Position numbers and translations under genes: made by a program
From: Candidatus Poseidonia sp.
GTDB taxonomy: Archaea > Thermoplasmatota > Poseidoniia > Poseidoniales > Poseidoniaceae
Assembly: GCA_022426155.1 (NCBI GenBank)
Contig: JAKMEE010000006.1
Location: 1 to 64,000 of the forward strand
Length of the DNA: 64,000 bases
Reading direction: 5' to 3'
The notes under the pieces: generated by a model
Database searches by the model: none
Seen by the model: the letters and a program-made list of their open reading frames with translations, nothing else
What the model was told of the DNA's origin: nothing
Shown: positions 50,854 to 59,900 of the stretch, piece by piece
How positions within the stretch are numbered: position 1 is the first letter of the stretch
Layout of the letters: each line of letters starts with the position of its first letter

Positions 50854-51842
50854 GGAGAGACTTCCTTTGCCGCAGTTGATAGATTCTCGCACGCTCCCAT
50901 AAGGAGAGGATGAGGATTTCTTCCCATCAATTCCTCAACACATCCCAAGATTTCCGCTTCTGCGGCTCTCCCGATGAGGCGCTCAAGTAATTTTGAACGC
51001 TCGATGAGGTCGACATCATCGTTGTTGATGATCGACCATCGCAATGTATCTTCTGAATCTCCTTGATTCCAGAGCCACCGTGCGACGATATGGTGCATGT
51101 TTGCGTCAAGAAGGGTCTGGATTATGGGGTCTTGAGAAGTTTCAACATTGGTTCTCAGGAACTTGGTGATCGTTTGAATGTGAGTTCCATTGAGTCTCGA
51201 TGCTAAAGATGACAACTCCTTTGGTTGATGCTTGGAGCACCAGATAAATAGGTTCACGACCTCTGAATCTATCGCGAAAAAGGGAGTGAGAAGTGCCGAA
51301 TCAACTGATTCGTCACGCTTGAGGATGGTTCGAAATGCAGTTGTTCGAACGGTGGCGGAAGCATCAGAGAGGGCCTCTGTGATGTGCTTTATGTCGAGAG
51401 TGGAGTGGGAGAGGGCAAGAGCACGAATGGATTCGCTTGAATGAGTGAGCAGTGGGGTCACTTGCTTTTCATCGCCGTGTTGGACAAGGCATTCAGCGGC
51501 CTTTTTCCGTACGACTGTGTCTTCATCCCCGACCATCTTCAATGCGAGTTCGCAAGATGATGAAGCAAAGGCCTCGAGAAGATTGGCTCCGCATCTTCGC
51601 ACATCAACCGATGAATGATTCACTAGGTCGTGAATTGCTTCTACCCCAATGCGAGGGGCCCAAATCCTGTAGGCATCCAGGGCTTTGGTCACAAACCAAG
51701 TGTCTTTGTCGTCCAAGAGTCTCTGAAACCCTTCGAGACATTGAGGGTCATCGGTCTCAAACAATGTTCGAACCGCTCGCCTTCTTGTACGTACATCCCG
51801 GTGTTTGAGCCGGTCCATTGCACGTTTGAGGTCAGCAGCCAT
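50850..51842 (-). CDS. HEAT-repeat protein
   Basis: A 330-residue all-helical protein with repeated units of about 30 residues, for example D-V-R-T-R-R-R-A-V-R-T-L near 16-27, V-D-V-R-R-C-G-A-N-L-L-E-A near 80, D-T-V-V-R-K-K-A-A-E-C-L near 107, and A-T-V-R-T-T-A-F near 163. These match HEAT/PBS-lyase-type repeats and suggest a protein-binding scaffold. It sits upstream of, and translationally coupled to, the M61 peptidase, so it may act on or with it. The precise role is unknown. Confidence 0.78.
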   Translation of the reverse strand: MAADLKRAMDRLKHRDVRTRRRAVRTLFETDDPQCLEGFQRLLDDKDTWFVTKALDAYRIWAPRIGVEAIHDLVNHSSVDVRRCGANLLEAFASSSCELALKMVGDEDTVVRKKAAECLVQHGDEKQVTPLLTHSSESIRALALSHSTLDIKHITEALSDASATVRTTAFRTILKRDESVDSALLTPFFAIDSEVVNLFIWCSKHQPKELSSLASRLNGTHIQTITKFLRTNVETSQDPIIQTLLDANMHHIVARWLWNQGDSEDTLRWSIINNDDVDLIERSKLLERLIGRAAEAEILGCVEELMGRNPHPLLMGACENLSTAAKEVSP

Positions 51843-51903
51843 GCTTCACCCATCGGCTAGCCCCTCATAGCCCTGTGTGTGATGGACTTACCATGTTCAG
51901 AAC

Positions 51904-52536
51904 TCATCGCATCTCGAGCCATGCAAAGAAGAGGATAATCGGCAGGAGGAAAAAGAGTCTGCGATGCATGGTATGTGTCGCTGCCATGTGCTCAATAATG
52001 GAAGGCGGTAGCACTTCAACTGATGATGCAGTTCTTCGACGTCGATTTAACGGGATGCGGTGTTCTATGAAATTCAGGACATTCTCTCGCAGTTCTGGAT
52101 TTCTACTTCTCGCCTCACCGCGGCCTACGATATAACGAACTGGATGAAGTTCAGTCATTGGCAATGTGGCTTGAATGATGGCTAAGGGCCTTGAGGAATT
52201 GTGTAGATCAATTCGAACCGCTCGACCATCACCCCGAACATGGCTCAGTACCCTCCAACGCCCCTTTCCTTCATTGAAGGGTTCCAACAAAATTCGTATT
52301 TCATCCAGCGGGTCGTCTTTTGAGTGGAGAGGGGCTCGTCGCCATCCTAAAAATGGACCAAGGAGAATGGCGCATGCTACTGGAGTAAGGCAGAGAAGTT
52401 GAACAATCCGCAGAATCTCATCGGGGTCGGTTAATGCCGAGATAACCGCCAAAGAGAATCCGAGAAAGATCCCCAAAAACGCGCCAGCTTGTAGCCCTGT
52501 GGACAGGCCAATGCGAGGGGGGAGCTCTTCGGCCAT
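51904..52536 (-). CDS. Membrane protein of unknown function
   Basis: A 210-residue protein with two N-terminal membrane helices (about 14-36 and 45-66), a soluble basic middle region (70-185), and a hydrophobic C-terminal segment (F-F-L-L-P-I-I-L-F-F-A-W). I recognise no family motif. It diverges from the DUF2085 gene with a 79-base gap. The reading is supported by its hydrophobic pattern and the tidy fit between neighbours. Confidence 0.55.
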   Translation of the reverse strand: MAEELPPRIGLSTGLQAGAFLGIFLGFSLAVISALTDPDEILRIVQLLCLTPVACAILLGPFLGWRRAPLHSKDDPLDEIRILLEPFNEGKGRWRVLSHVRGDGRAVRIDLHNSSRPLAIIQATLPMTELHPVRYIVGRGEARSRNPELRENVLNFIEHRIPLNRRRRTASSVEVLPPSIIEHMAATHTMHRRLFFLLPIILFFAWLEMR

Positions 52537-52615
52537 GAACGGGGAGAATGGGCATGTGAATTGAGGCTTGCTCTCATAGGCATAAACTCATAGACAATCC
52601 CTCTGTCGTCTCATA

Positions 52616-53377
52616 ATGGAACGCAACGGTCTGCCAAACCGAAGGCGGGAAAAGAAAATTGGTCTCTGGTTTATGGGCGTTTCAGGTTTTTTCCTCCTCT
52701 CCTTCTTTCTCGCTCCATACACCCTTGAGGCGGGGTCAGTCGTCGAAATTGAAGGGCGGGCGAATGCCTTTGATTTTGCAACCTTAGATGGCTGGGGGTC
52801 AAACGGAAATCAAGCAGCGTTGCCCCATGTTCATCATGAAGGAGATGAAGATCATCGACACGGAACATATTCTTGGACTTCCATGAATCCTTATGCAGGT
52901 TTCATCTATGCATTTGGAGATTTAAATTGCCATCAAAAACATGAACGATCCTGGGAAGTAAATGGTAATCAGATGCCTGTTTGCACCAGAGATGTAGGGA
53001 TTTTCGCAGGCCTTTTCATTGGCGGATGGCTGTTTTCCCGGCGTGGATGGAACCGTTGGACTGTCCGGGACACCAACCTCTCCCTTTTGCCAAAATCCTG
53101 GCTGGAACCGATCTATGCAAAAAATAAACGAACAATTGCCTGGTTTGGAATAGGAGTCCTGATTTGTCTCCCATTGATTTTTGATGGATTTTTGCAACTC
53201 TTGACATCCTATGAATCTACGAACGCTAAGCGGGTCCTCACTGGACTTCCTTTTGGTTTTGGAATTGCGTTGCTCATGAGTTCCATGATTGCCGCTCAAG
53301 CCACAGAATTCAATCATGCAGGACAAGTGGTTTTGCCGGGCAACTCCCGCTTTTCTCTCGCTCAGGAAGAAGAGTGA
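52616..53377 (+). CDS. DUF2085 family membrane protein
   Basis: A 253-residue protein. An N-terminal helix (16-35) precedes a hydrophilic, histidine-rich loop (H-V-H-H-E-G-D-E-D-H-R-H near 71-82). The DUF2085 signature then appears: N-C-H-Q-K-H-E-R-S near 104-112 and P-V-C-T-R-D-V-G-I-F-A-G near 121-132, followed by membrane helices. The conserved Cys-His and Cys residues suggest metal or redox chemistry, but the family has no established function. The 3' end overlaps the converging dTMP kinase gene by 16 bases. Confidence 0.75.
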   Translation: MERNGLPNRRREKKIGLWFMGVSGFFLLSFFLAPYTLEAGSVVEIEGRANAFDFATLDGWGSNGNQAALPHVHHEGDEDHRHGTYSWTSMNPYAGFIYAFGDLNCHQKHERSWEVNGNQMPVCTRDVGIFAGLFIGGWLFSRRGWNRWTVRDTNLSLLPKSWLEPIYAKNKRTIAWFGIGVLICLPLIFDGFLQLLTSYESTNAKRVLTGLPFGFGIALLMSSMIAAQATEFNHAGQVVLPGNSRFSLAQEEE

Positions 53378-54729
53378 TTGGGCGGCTCAATCGACCACCA
53401 AACAATCAATTCATCAGCGGTTTCGGGAATTGGACAACCCTGGTGTCCACTGGTGAGGATGTGAAGTCGTTGATTGATGTCACGAATGTTCTTTTTCATC
53501 GAGTTTGGTAACTCCTTGCCCTCATCTCGCTGAAGAATATCGCCGAGGGCATGAATCCAATCCCTTTCGGGGTTCGCCCGCCTCCAGGAGGCAATTGCCG
53601 CTCGCAACGGCCACAAAGCCAGTGTCAAGCGAGAAAATCCAATTCTCTCATCTCTTAATTTGAACAATTGAGCATCTGAAAACGGGATGTGTGATTGCTG
53701 TTTGTGAATCCAATGCTCGATTAACAACCATTTCACCAATCGTTGTGTATGTCGCTGTGTGACCATTCGTATTGGCCCTAAAGCGGCGTGAAGTCTTGGC
53801 ACTTCACTTGACCCAACCATCAGCGAGAGTGTACCCAAAATTGACCAGCAAGAATGGGCGAGGGGGGAAGCAGGTACATCGTGGTCTTTGGCTGATTCTT
53901 CTGGCCAAGATTCTTCTGCTTCAGACATCCACGCAGCCGGGGATTTACCCGATAGCCAGTCAAGGTGAATAGCAGTTCGTTCTTGGGGTGCTCCAGGCAA
54001 ACGTGTTTGCCGTTTGACATCTTGAACCAAGCGGCTGAGTAAATTACGATCAACCAGGTCGCGGTCGACATTGAGTGGAGTTGGTTTTCGATTGAAGAAC
54101 CTCCGTAACTCTGCTCGTAGGTTTCGTTTGAGTTCATCCAAACCTCCTTCGTTGAGAATTGGACCAACCACACAGCACTGGTTGAATGGGGCTGGGACTG
54201 AGGCTGGATTGGCCAATAAGTCGTGAAAACCTTGCCGAATTGCTGTTTGAATTTCTTGCGTTTCGAAATATTCCTGCTTCTGACTTGTCATCCGAAGCGT
54301 ACCAGATTTGATGCGCTTCATGGCTTTCTCTGGATCACAATCAATCCACAGGACAAGATCTGGAATCATTGCTGCAGCATTCATTTTTGCAACCTGCTCC
54401 AAGCCTAAATCACCAACAATTCCTTGATAGATTAACGAAGAGTGTATGTTTCGGTCTGAAATCACCACAGACCCTTCTGCGAGATGTGGCCTGATGTATG
54501 TGTGGGAATGGTCAAGACGGTCTGCTGCGAATAAACCAGCTTCCTCAAGAGGAGTTTTATCTCCGAGTTTCACAGATGACAGAGCCAATTTCCCCAATTC
54601 ACTGTGTCGGCGAGGTTCGTGAGTGGAAATGACTTCTGGAAACGGGAATTCACTCAGCAATTCTGCTAAAATTCTGGCGGCTTCACCTTTGCCTGAACCA
54701 TCTCCACCTTCGACCGAGATCAAATACAT
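53362..54729 (-). CDS. Thymidylate-kinase-like protein with large extra C-terminal domain
   Basis: A 455-residue protein. Residues 1-215 match dTMP kinase: P-loop G-G-D-G-S-G-K-G at 8-15, D-R-L-D-H-S-H near 70, D-R-N-I-H-S-S-L-I-Y-Q-G near 91-102, and a lid-like R-x-x-x-x-x-x-E region near 145-153. Standard enzymes are about 210 residues; here a further 240 residues, mostly helical with no recognised motif, follow. The usual D-R-Y is D-R-N, and the P-loop Ser/Thr after Lys is glycine. It would make dTDP from dTMP if active. ATG at 54729 is preferred to TTG at 54735; the preceding gene ends three bases away. Confidence 0.78.
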   Translation of the reverse strand: MYLISVEGGDGSGKGEAARILAELLSEFPFPEVISTHEPRRHSELGKLALSSVKLGDKTPLEEAGLFAADRLDHSHTYIRPHLAEGSVVISDRNIHSSLIYQGIVGDLGLEQVAKMNAAAMIPDLVLWIDCDPEKAMKRIKSGTLRMTSQKQEYFETQEIQTAIRQGFHDLLANPASVPAPFNQCCVVGPILNEGGLDELKRNLRAELRRFFNRKPTPLNVDRDLVDRNLLSRLVQDVKRQTRLPGAPQERTAIHLDWLSGKSPAAWMSEAEESWPEESAKDHDVPASPLAHSCWSILGTLSLMVGSSEVPRLHAALGPIRMVTQRHTQRLVKWLLIEHWIHKQQSHIPFSDAQLFKLRDERIGFSRLTLALWPLRAAIASWRRANPERDWIHALGDILQRDEGKELPNSMKKNIRDINQRLHILTSGHQGCPIPETADELIVWWSIEPPNHSSS

Positions 54730-54731
54730 GC

Positions 54732-55613
54732 TCAATCCCCGCGCTGGTCTTCAAAATCATCGCTGACAAGTGAGAGTAAAATCATGCCAAATAAAATCAA
54801 GGCTGGGCCAAAAACAATCATTCCACGACTGAATAATGAAATTCCAGCGAAGTATTGGGTTCTTCGATAATGCTTTCCTCGACGAGCTTCAACTGCAGAT
54901 TGAATGCCAACAAAGGCTGTCAAGATGGTGAATAAACCGATACTACTCGTCAGAGTTACCGCGGCGTCAAGTGTCCAACCTGATTGAGCGCCATCATCGG
55001 ATTCATATCGAGTATCATTCCCTTCATTCATCGTCACCGGGGCCAGTCCTGCACTGTCTGGCGTGAAGGTACGTTCTACGGTATCATAGCCATCCTTGGA
55101 ATACATGATGATGTGTTGTTTAGGGGCAACATTCTCCATGAAATAATATCCGTATTCATTCGTTACCGTGGCCTGTAATAGCGCTCGTGTGCTGGCATCC
55201 ATCAGTTCAACCGTGACATTTTCAATTCCATGGCCCCCATCTTCGCTTCCATTCCCTTCCATCGACTGCAAGATTTCTCCAGAAATATCAACTGCATCGT
55301 CTGCATCAAAGAGTGAAGTGGACAGTAATTCACTTGGATTACCTTGCAAAATTAAGGCTCCACTCAGCAATCCCAGAATACTTCCAATCAGAATTAAGGT
55401 GCCTGCTAGGTTACGCCAACGGTCTGCATCACGGTCCTGCATGGCGAACCATTCTTCTTCTTGTTGCAGTTCAGTTGCTTCAACCACTGCCTCAAATTCT
55501 TCCGCAGAAACAACGAGTTCTTCTTCGATCTCCGGCATGTTTGATTTCGCCTTCTTCGCTTGGACGCGAGCACGGAGAGCCTCCATTCTCTGTTCACGGT
55601 TATCGTCGGCCAT
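54732..55613 (-). CDS. Membrane protein with carboxypeptidase-regulatory-like domain
   Basis: A 293-residue protein. A charged, coiled N-terminal region (1-66) precedes a membrane helix (L-A-G-T-L-I-L-I-G-S-I-L-G-L-L near 70-90). The outside region holds a Cna-B/CarboxypepD_reg-like fold: E-N-V-T-V-E-L-M-D then G-Y-Y-F-M-E-N-V-A-P and Y-D-T-V-E-R-T-F (about 130-185). Two further membrane helices end the protein. The ATG at 55613 follows GGGGGGAG. The function is unknown, though the domain is typical of surface or adhesion proteins. It lies directly before the dTMP kinase gene. Confidence 0.65.
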   Translation of the reverse strand: MADDNREQRMEALRARVQAKKAKSNMPEIEEELVVSAEEFEAVVEATELQQEEEWFAMQDRDADRWRNLAGTLILIGSILGLLSGALILQGNPSELLSTSLFDADDAVDISGEILQSMEGNGSEDGGHGIENVTVELMDASTRALLQATVTNEYGYYFMENVAPKQHIIMYSKDGYDTVERTFTPDSAGLAPVTMNEGNDTRYESDDGAQSGWTLDAAVTLTSSIGLFTILTAFVGIQSAVEARRGKHYRRTQYFAGISLFSRGMIVFGPALILFGMILLSLVSDDFEDQRGD

Positions 55614-55687
55614 AGCGCTCCCCCCTTGGTGACTCCAATACATGCGCGGATAATACCCCTTGCATTTGAAAACCGCGCACGATTTGT

Positions 55688-56890
55688 TCAGGATTTGAGT
55701 TGCCTCTCAAGCGCAATCACTCCAATTGCAAGGAATGCTAAACTTGTCATTGCGAACAATGCGAAGGATGTATTGCCCGAGCTTGTGGTTGCTTCAGTTT
55801 CTGATATTTGTTGCTCGGGTTGGCTCACAATGGATGGTTCATCGGGTTCTTCAAAGGTGAATGCTTGGGTCAGAAGGCCCAATTCAACAATTTGGCCAAC
55901 ACGATTGAGAGATGAAGCACTAACCTTGTCGGGAGTGTCCTCAAGTGTATGCCAGTAAGTCCCAAACGTACCGAACTTTGCTTCACCGTATCTGGTGTCC
56001 ATGAGGTCAATGCTTGGTATGTTGAGGGCATGGGCATGAATATGGTCATCAATCACCGAGACCTGCTTGTTGTACTGGATGACATCGGTGCCGTTCAGGC
56101 CGTTGCAAGCATTGCTTCCATTCACTAGTCCCAATGCACTGCCTAAGAGAATAATCCTGTCTTTCAGAGTTTGATTTCCAGGATTCACATTGTGAAGTTG
56201 GAGGTCAGCATCCCCTACCATGTCCAACAACACAAATGCATGAATTCTTTCTTGTTGTTCAGCCGTGAGGTTTTCAGCCCAAGCCTCTGCACCGAGGGTG
56301 TAATCGATTGAATCATTACCTTGATCTTCTCCATCGTTCCAAAATAAAACGATCTCTTCGCTTAAGTTCAAGCTGGGGATGATTCGGGCGAGTTCAAACA
56401 GCACGGCGGCTCCGCTTGCGGCATCGTTTGCCCCAGGTACAGGGAGGTCTCGATTGGATTCATTGGCGTCATGGTCGGCCATATATCTTGAATCATAGTG
56501 AGCTGAAATGATGATTTGCTTTCTCTTCAAATTATCATGAGAGGGGTAGGTTGCAAAGAGGTTTGTAAGGGTCATGTCGCCACGTTGATGGATTTGCTCT
56601 GTGGTATTCCACCCCCATGATGTCACATTTTCTTTGATTGATTGCCGGAACTCAGCGGAAGGCTCTGAACCAGGGGTTCTTGGCCCCAAGTCGACTTGCC
56701 ATTGAACACTCTCATTGGCGAGTGAACCGTTGAATTGGAGGTTATTTGCACGATCACACACCCATTCTGCATCCTCGAGAGATTGGGGTTGAGTTGCACC
56801 CCCGTCCTGGGCAAGGCTCAGTGGCCCGAATAGAGCCGTGCAAAACAACATCAGGCCTAGGCCGATGGCGGATGAATGAGCACGAGTCAT
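55688..56890 (-). CDS. Secreted M28 peptidase / glutaminyl-cyclase-like, membrane-anchored
   Basis: A 400-residue protein with signal peptide (L-G-L-M-L-F-C-T-A-L-F ending A-Q-D) and one C-terminal helix (F-A-L-F-A-M-T-S-L-A-F-L-A-I). Zinc ligands of the M28 fold are visible: S-A-H-Y-D-S-R near 126-132, G-A-N-D-A-A-S-G near 153-160, N-D-G-E-D-Q-G near 184, M-V-G-D near 226, and W-H-T-L-E-D near 337. The layout resembles glutaminyl-peptide cyclotransferases as well as aminopeptidases, so either N-terminal pyroglutamate formation or peptide hydrolysis is possible. It acts outside the cell. It diverges from the giant PKD-repeat protease. Confidence 0.85.
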   Translation of the reverse strand: MTRAHSSAIGLGLMLFCTALFGPLSLAQDGGATQPQSLEDAEWVCDRANNLQFNGSLANESVQWQVDLGPRTPGSEPSAEFRQSIKENVTSWGWNTTEQIHQRGDMTLTNLFATYPSHDNLKRKQIIISAHYDSRYMADHDANESNRDLPVPGANDAASGAAVLFELARIIPSLNLSEEIVLFWNDGEDQGNDSIDYTLGAEAWAENLTAEQQERIHAFVLLDMVGDADLQLHNVNPGNQTLKDRIILLGSALGLVNGSNACNGLNGTDVIQYNKQVSVIDDHIHAHALNIPSIDLMDTRYGEAKFGTFGTYWHTLEDTPDKVSASSLNRVGQIVELGLLTQAFTFEEPDEPSIVSQPEQQISETEATTSSGNTSFALFAMTSLAFLAIGVIALERQLKS

Positions 56891-56977
56891 AATGATGCCT
56901 TGATGACTGACTCTTAAATACCTCCTTTCGTCTGGACAAAATGGGAATCCGTCAAGCGATTCTTGCAGGTGAACAAT

Positions 56978-59900
56978 ATGTCGGAACGTCGCTCCAGTCC
57001 AGCCCTTCTCCTCGTCTTGCTACTGATGGTCACAAGCCTCAGCCCTTTGGCCTTCTTTGCCATGGCAGGTGAGGCTGAAAATCAGAGTGAATCAACTTCG
57101 TATGGTTCGGAGGGGGTCATCATCGGAGACCTTGATGAATTCGACCCTAGTAATGCGAGTGAGTATTTGTTTATTCATGAGGATGAGCCCGTTGTTTCTG
57201 CAACACAATTTATGCGCCAGGCATGGATCGATGCGGGCCGTCCTGGTGTTGAAGACATGACCATGGAGACCACTCAGGCGAGGGCAGGGGCTCGAGCATG
57301 CACACCTCATGTTGTCAGCGACACCCTCACAGTCCCTGTTTCGGGAGGTTCCATCAACGCTTATGTCGCAAAGACCACCAACACGGTCGCCTTTGTCGTT
57401 GAAAGCGGTCGAACGTTATCCTCGACGGTCCTCAATAATCTTGCAAGCACCTGGGATCAAACAATTTATCCAACCATGACGACCTATTACGGGAAGGATT
57501 ACATGGACGGGCGTGGCCTTGCCCCTCCCGATGTCGATAATAATTGCCAAGTTCAAATCGTCATTTACGCCATCGATGGAGCCTACAATACAGGCGGCTA
57601 CTTCGCTCCCTCGTTTTCGAGTTCTCGTGAATCAATTTTCGTGGATTATGCAGATATTACGTTGAGTTGGGGTAAATCCATTCTTGCTCATGAATTGGAA
57701 CATCTCCTTCACAATGCGCAAGACCCCTACGAAAACCTCTGGATCGACGAAGGTAACGCCGACGTAGCAATCTACCTCTGTTTTGGAGCCGATTCAACTC
57801 TCACTGGACACGTCAATGCTTGGACAGCAAGCCCTCACCAATCCGTCCGATGGTGGAATCAACGCATTGCAGATTATGGTGCAGGATATATGTTCACCAT
57901 GTATCTCGCTGAGCATCTAGGTGGAGGGCCCGCAGTTCGTCAACTCGTTCAAGATTCTGCGACTGGAGGCGTTGGTGTTGAGAACCTCGCCTTGTCGCCC
58001 CAAGCAGGGCCAGTCGGACTATTGGGAAGATCCATGGGTGAAATTTTTGCCAATTTCAGCATTGCAGCAACGCTTGATTCAGATCAAGGAATCTACGGAT
58101 ACCCGAACCTCGAACTCAACCCCGCCTGCAGTTCTGGTACGTTCTGTCGCGCTCAACCTACCGATACAAACAGCGATTGGACTGGGCCATGGTCGTCCAC
58201 GGGTAACGTTGTGGAAGGATGGGGGATTCGAGCGTTCAAGTTTACTCCAGGAGCCGCCTCGCCCGCTCCTCTCACACTCCGGGCAACGGCCGATGTTAGC
58301 CAGTTCGATGGTGTCATTGTGACAAAAGCTAGTTCCGATGGTTTGTTGAGTGTCACAGACCTTGATTTCGTGAACAATGTGGCCACAGGCCTTGTTCCGG
58401 GCTTTGGAAACCTCACCGACGAGGTTTGGGTCATCACATGGTACGCGAGCACGGTTGCAGACTGTGATTACACATCTTGTGGTCCAACATATCCAACGGG
58501 TACGATTGATCTCGAAGCCGCTAGAATCACCTCTCCAGCAACCATCACCCTCAATTCAACCACGCTCACGGACCGAGATGGAGATGGGACAGATGATACC
58601 GTCCAAGTCAATTACGGCGTTCTATCGAATGCGTTCTTTGAAGATTTGAATGTTGAAGTGACCGTTCGAGACGGTTCGGGAAATGTTGTTGACACCATTG
58701 TGGACAGAATTTCTGCTGGAGGTGGCGCACCTGTTGACGGCGATGTGTATTTCACTGCTCCACTCAACGACCAGTATTCCTTTTCCATGGTGATGAAAGA
58801 CATGCTAGGTGATGAGATTGATTCGATTCAATCCTCGCCTCAATCGCTCAACAACATGAAGCCTATGGCCAATGGTTCCCTTTCGTTATCAGAGGTTCAA
58901 ACTTGGGAGAATCTACAATTCTTAGGAGACGGTTTTGATGCATGGGGTTTGTCCCTTGACAACAACAGTTTGCCGTATTTAGACGCTCCAACCGCCTATG
59001 CTTGGTCTTTTGGCGATAACCAAACGTCCAATCTAAAGTCACCCCTGCGCTCCTACGCAAGCATTGGTGAATTCAACGCCACACTGCGTGTGATGGACAG
59101 GGGGGGGACATGGTCGGATACTGAGATTCACCCAGTCAACGTGTCCGATAATTCAGAACCCGTTCCAATCATCACCATCAACAACGTTGTGATTGACAAC
59201 AACATTACGTTGATGACTCATCAACGCATTCTCTTCTCTGCTGGGAGGTCCACCGACAATGTGCCTACCGAATACCTTGACTTCCAATGGGATTGGGGTG
59301 ATGGTGTTGCAAGTGGGGGCGTGGGCGCATACTCTCAACAGCATGAATGGGGAGATATTGACGGCGTGAATGCCACATACGACCTCATCCTCACCGTTTC
59401 TGATGGATACAATACTGGGACGAAATTGATTAAAGTTCACATCAATAACCGTGTGCCAATTCAAGTCTTCTCGGGAACGCTGACAACCATGACCTACACG
59501 CCTCTGGTGATGCCAGATGTTTTCATTGACGATGACGGTACGGTCGAAACATACGATTGGAGTTTCCCCGATGGGGTCCGTGAGGGCGCGGGGACACCGG
59601 TCCGAACTGATGATTATTCCACTATCACAAGCTCTGCTGCGAATCCAATTATTGCATGGGATTCGCCTGGTAATAAAACCGTGATGCTGACCGTGACCGA
59701 CGACGATGGCAGTCAATCAACTGCCATGCTTAACGTGATTGTGATGAATCAAATCCCTGTTGCAACTTTCGACGTGCGCACATCCTCTACACTCGGTTCT
59801 GAGTTGATTGATTTCCGTGAGGCCGACGGAGAGGTTGATGCCCCATATACCTTCGATGGGCGAGATAGCATCGATCCAGATGGTGCGGTAGGAGATTCAA

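Noticed and set aside
59153-59716. 187-residue minus-strand frame inside the PKD-repeat protease
   Set aside because: It is antisense to recognisable PKD modules and has no ribosome site or domain.
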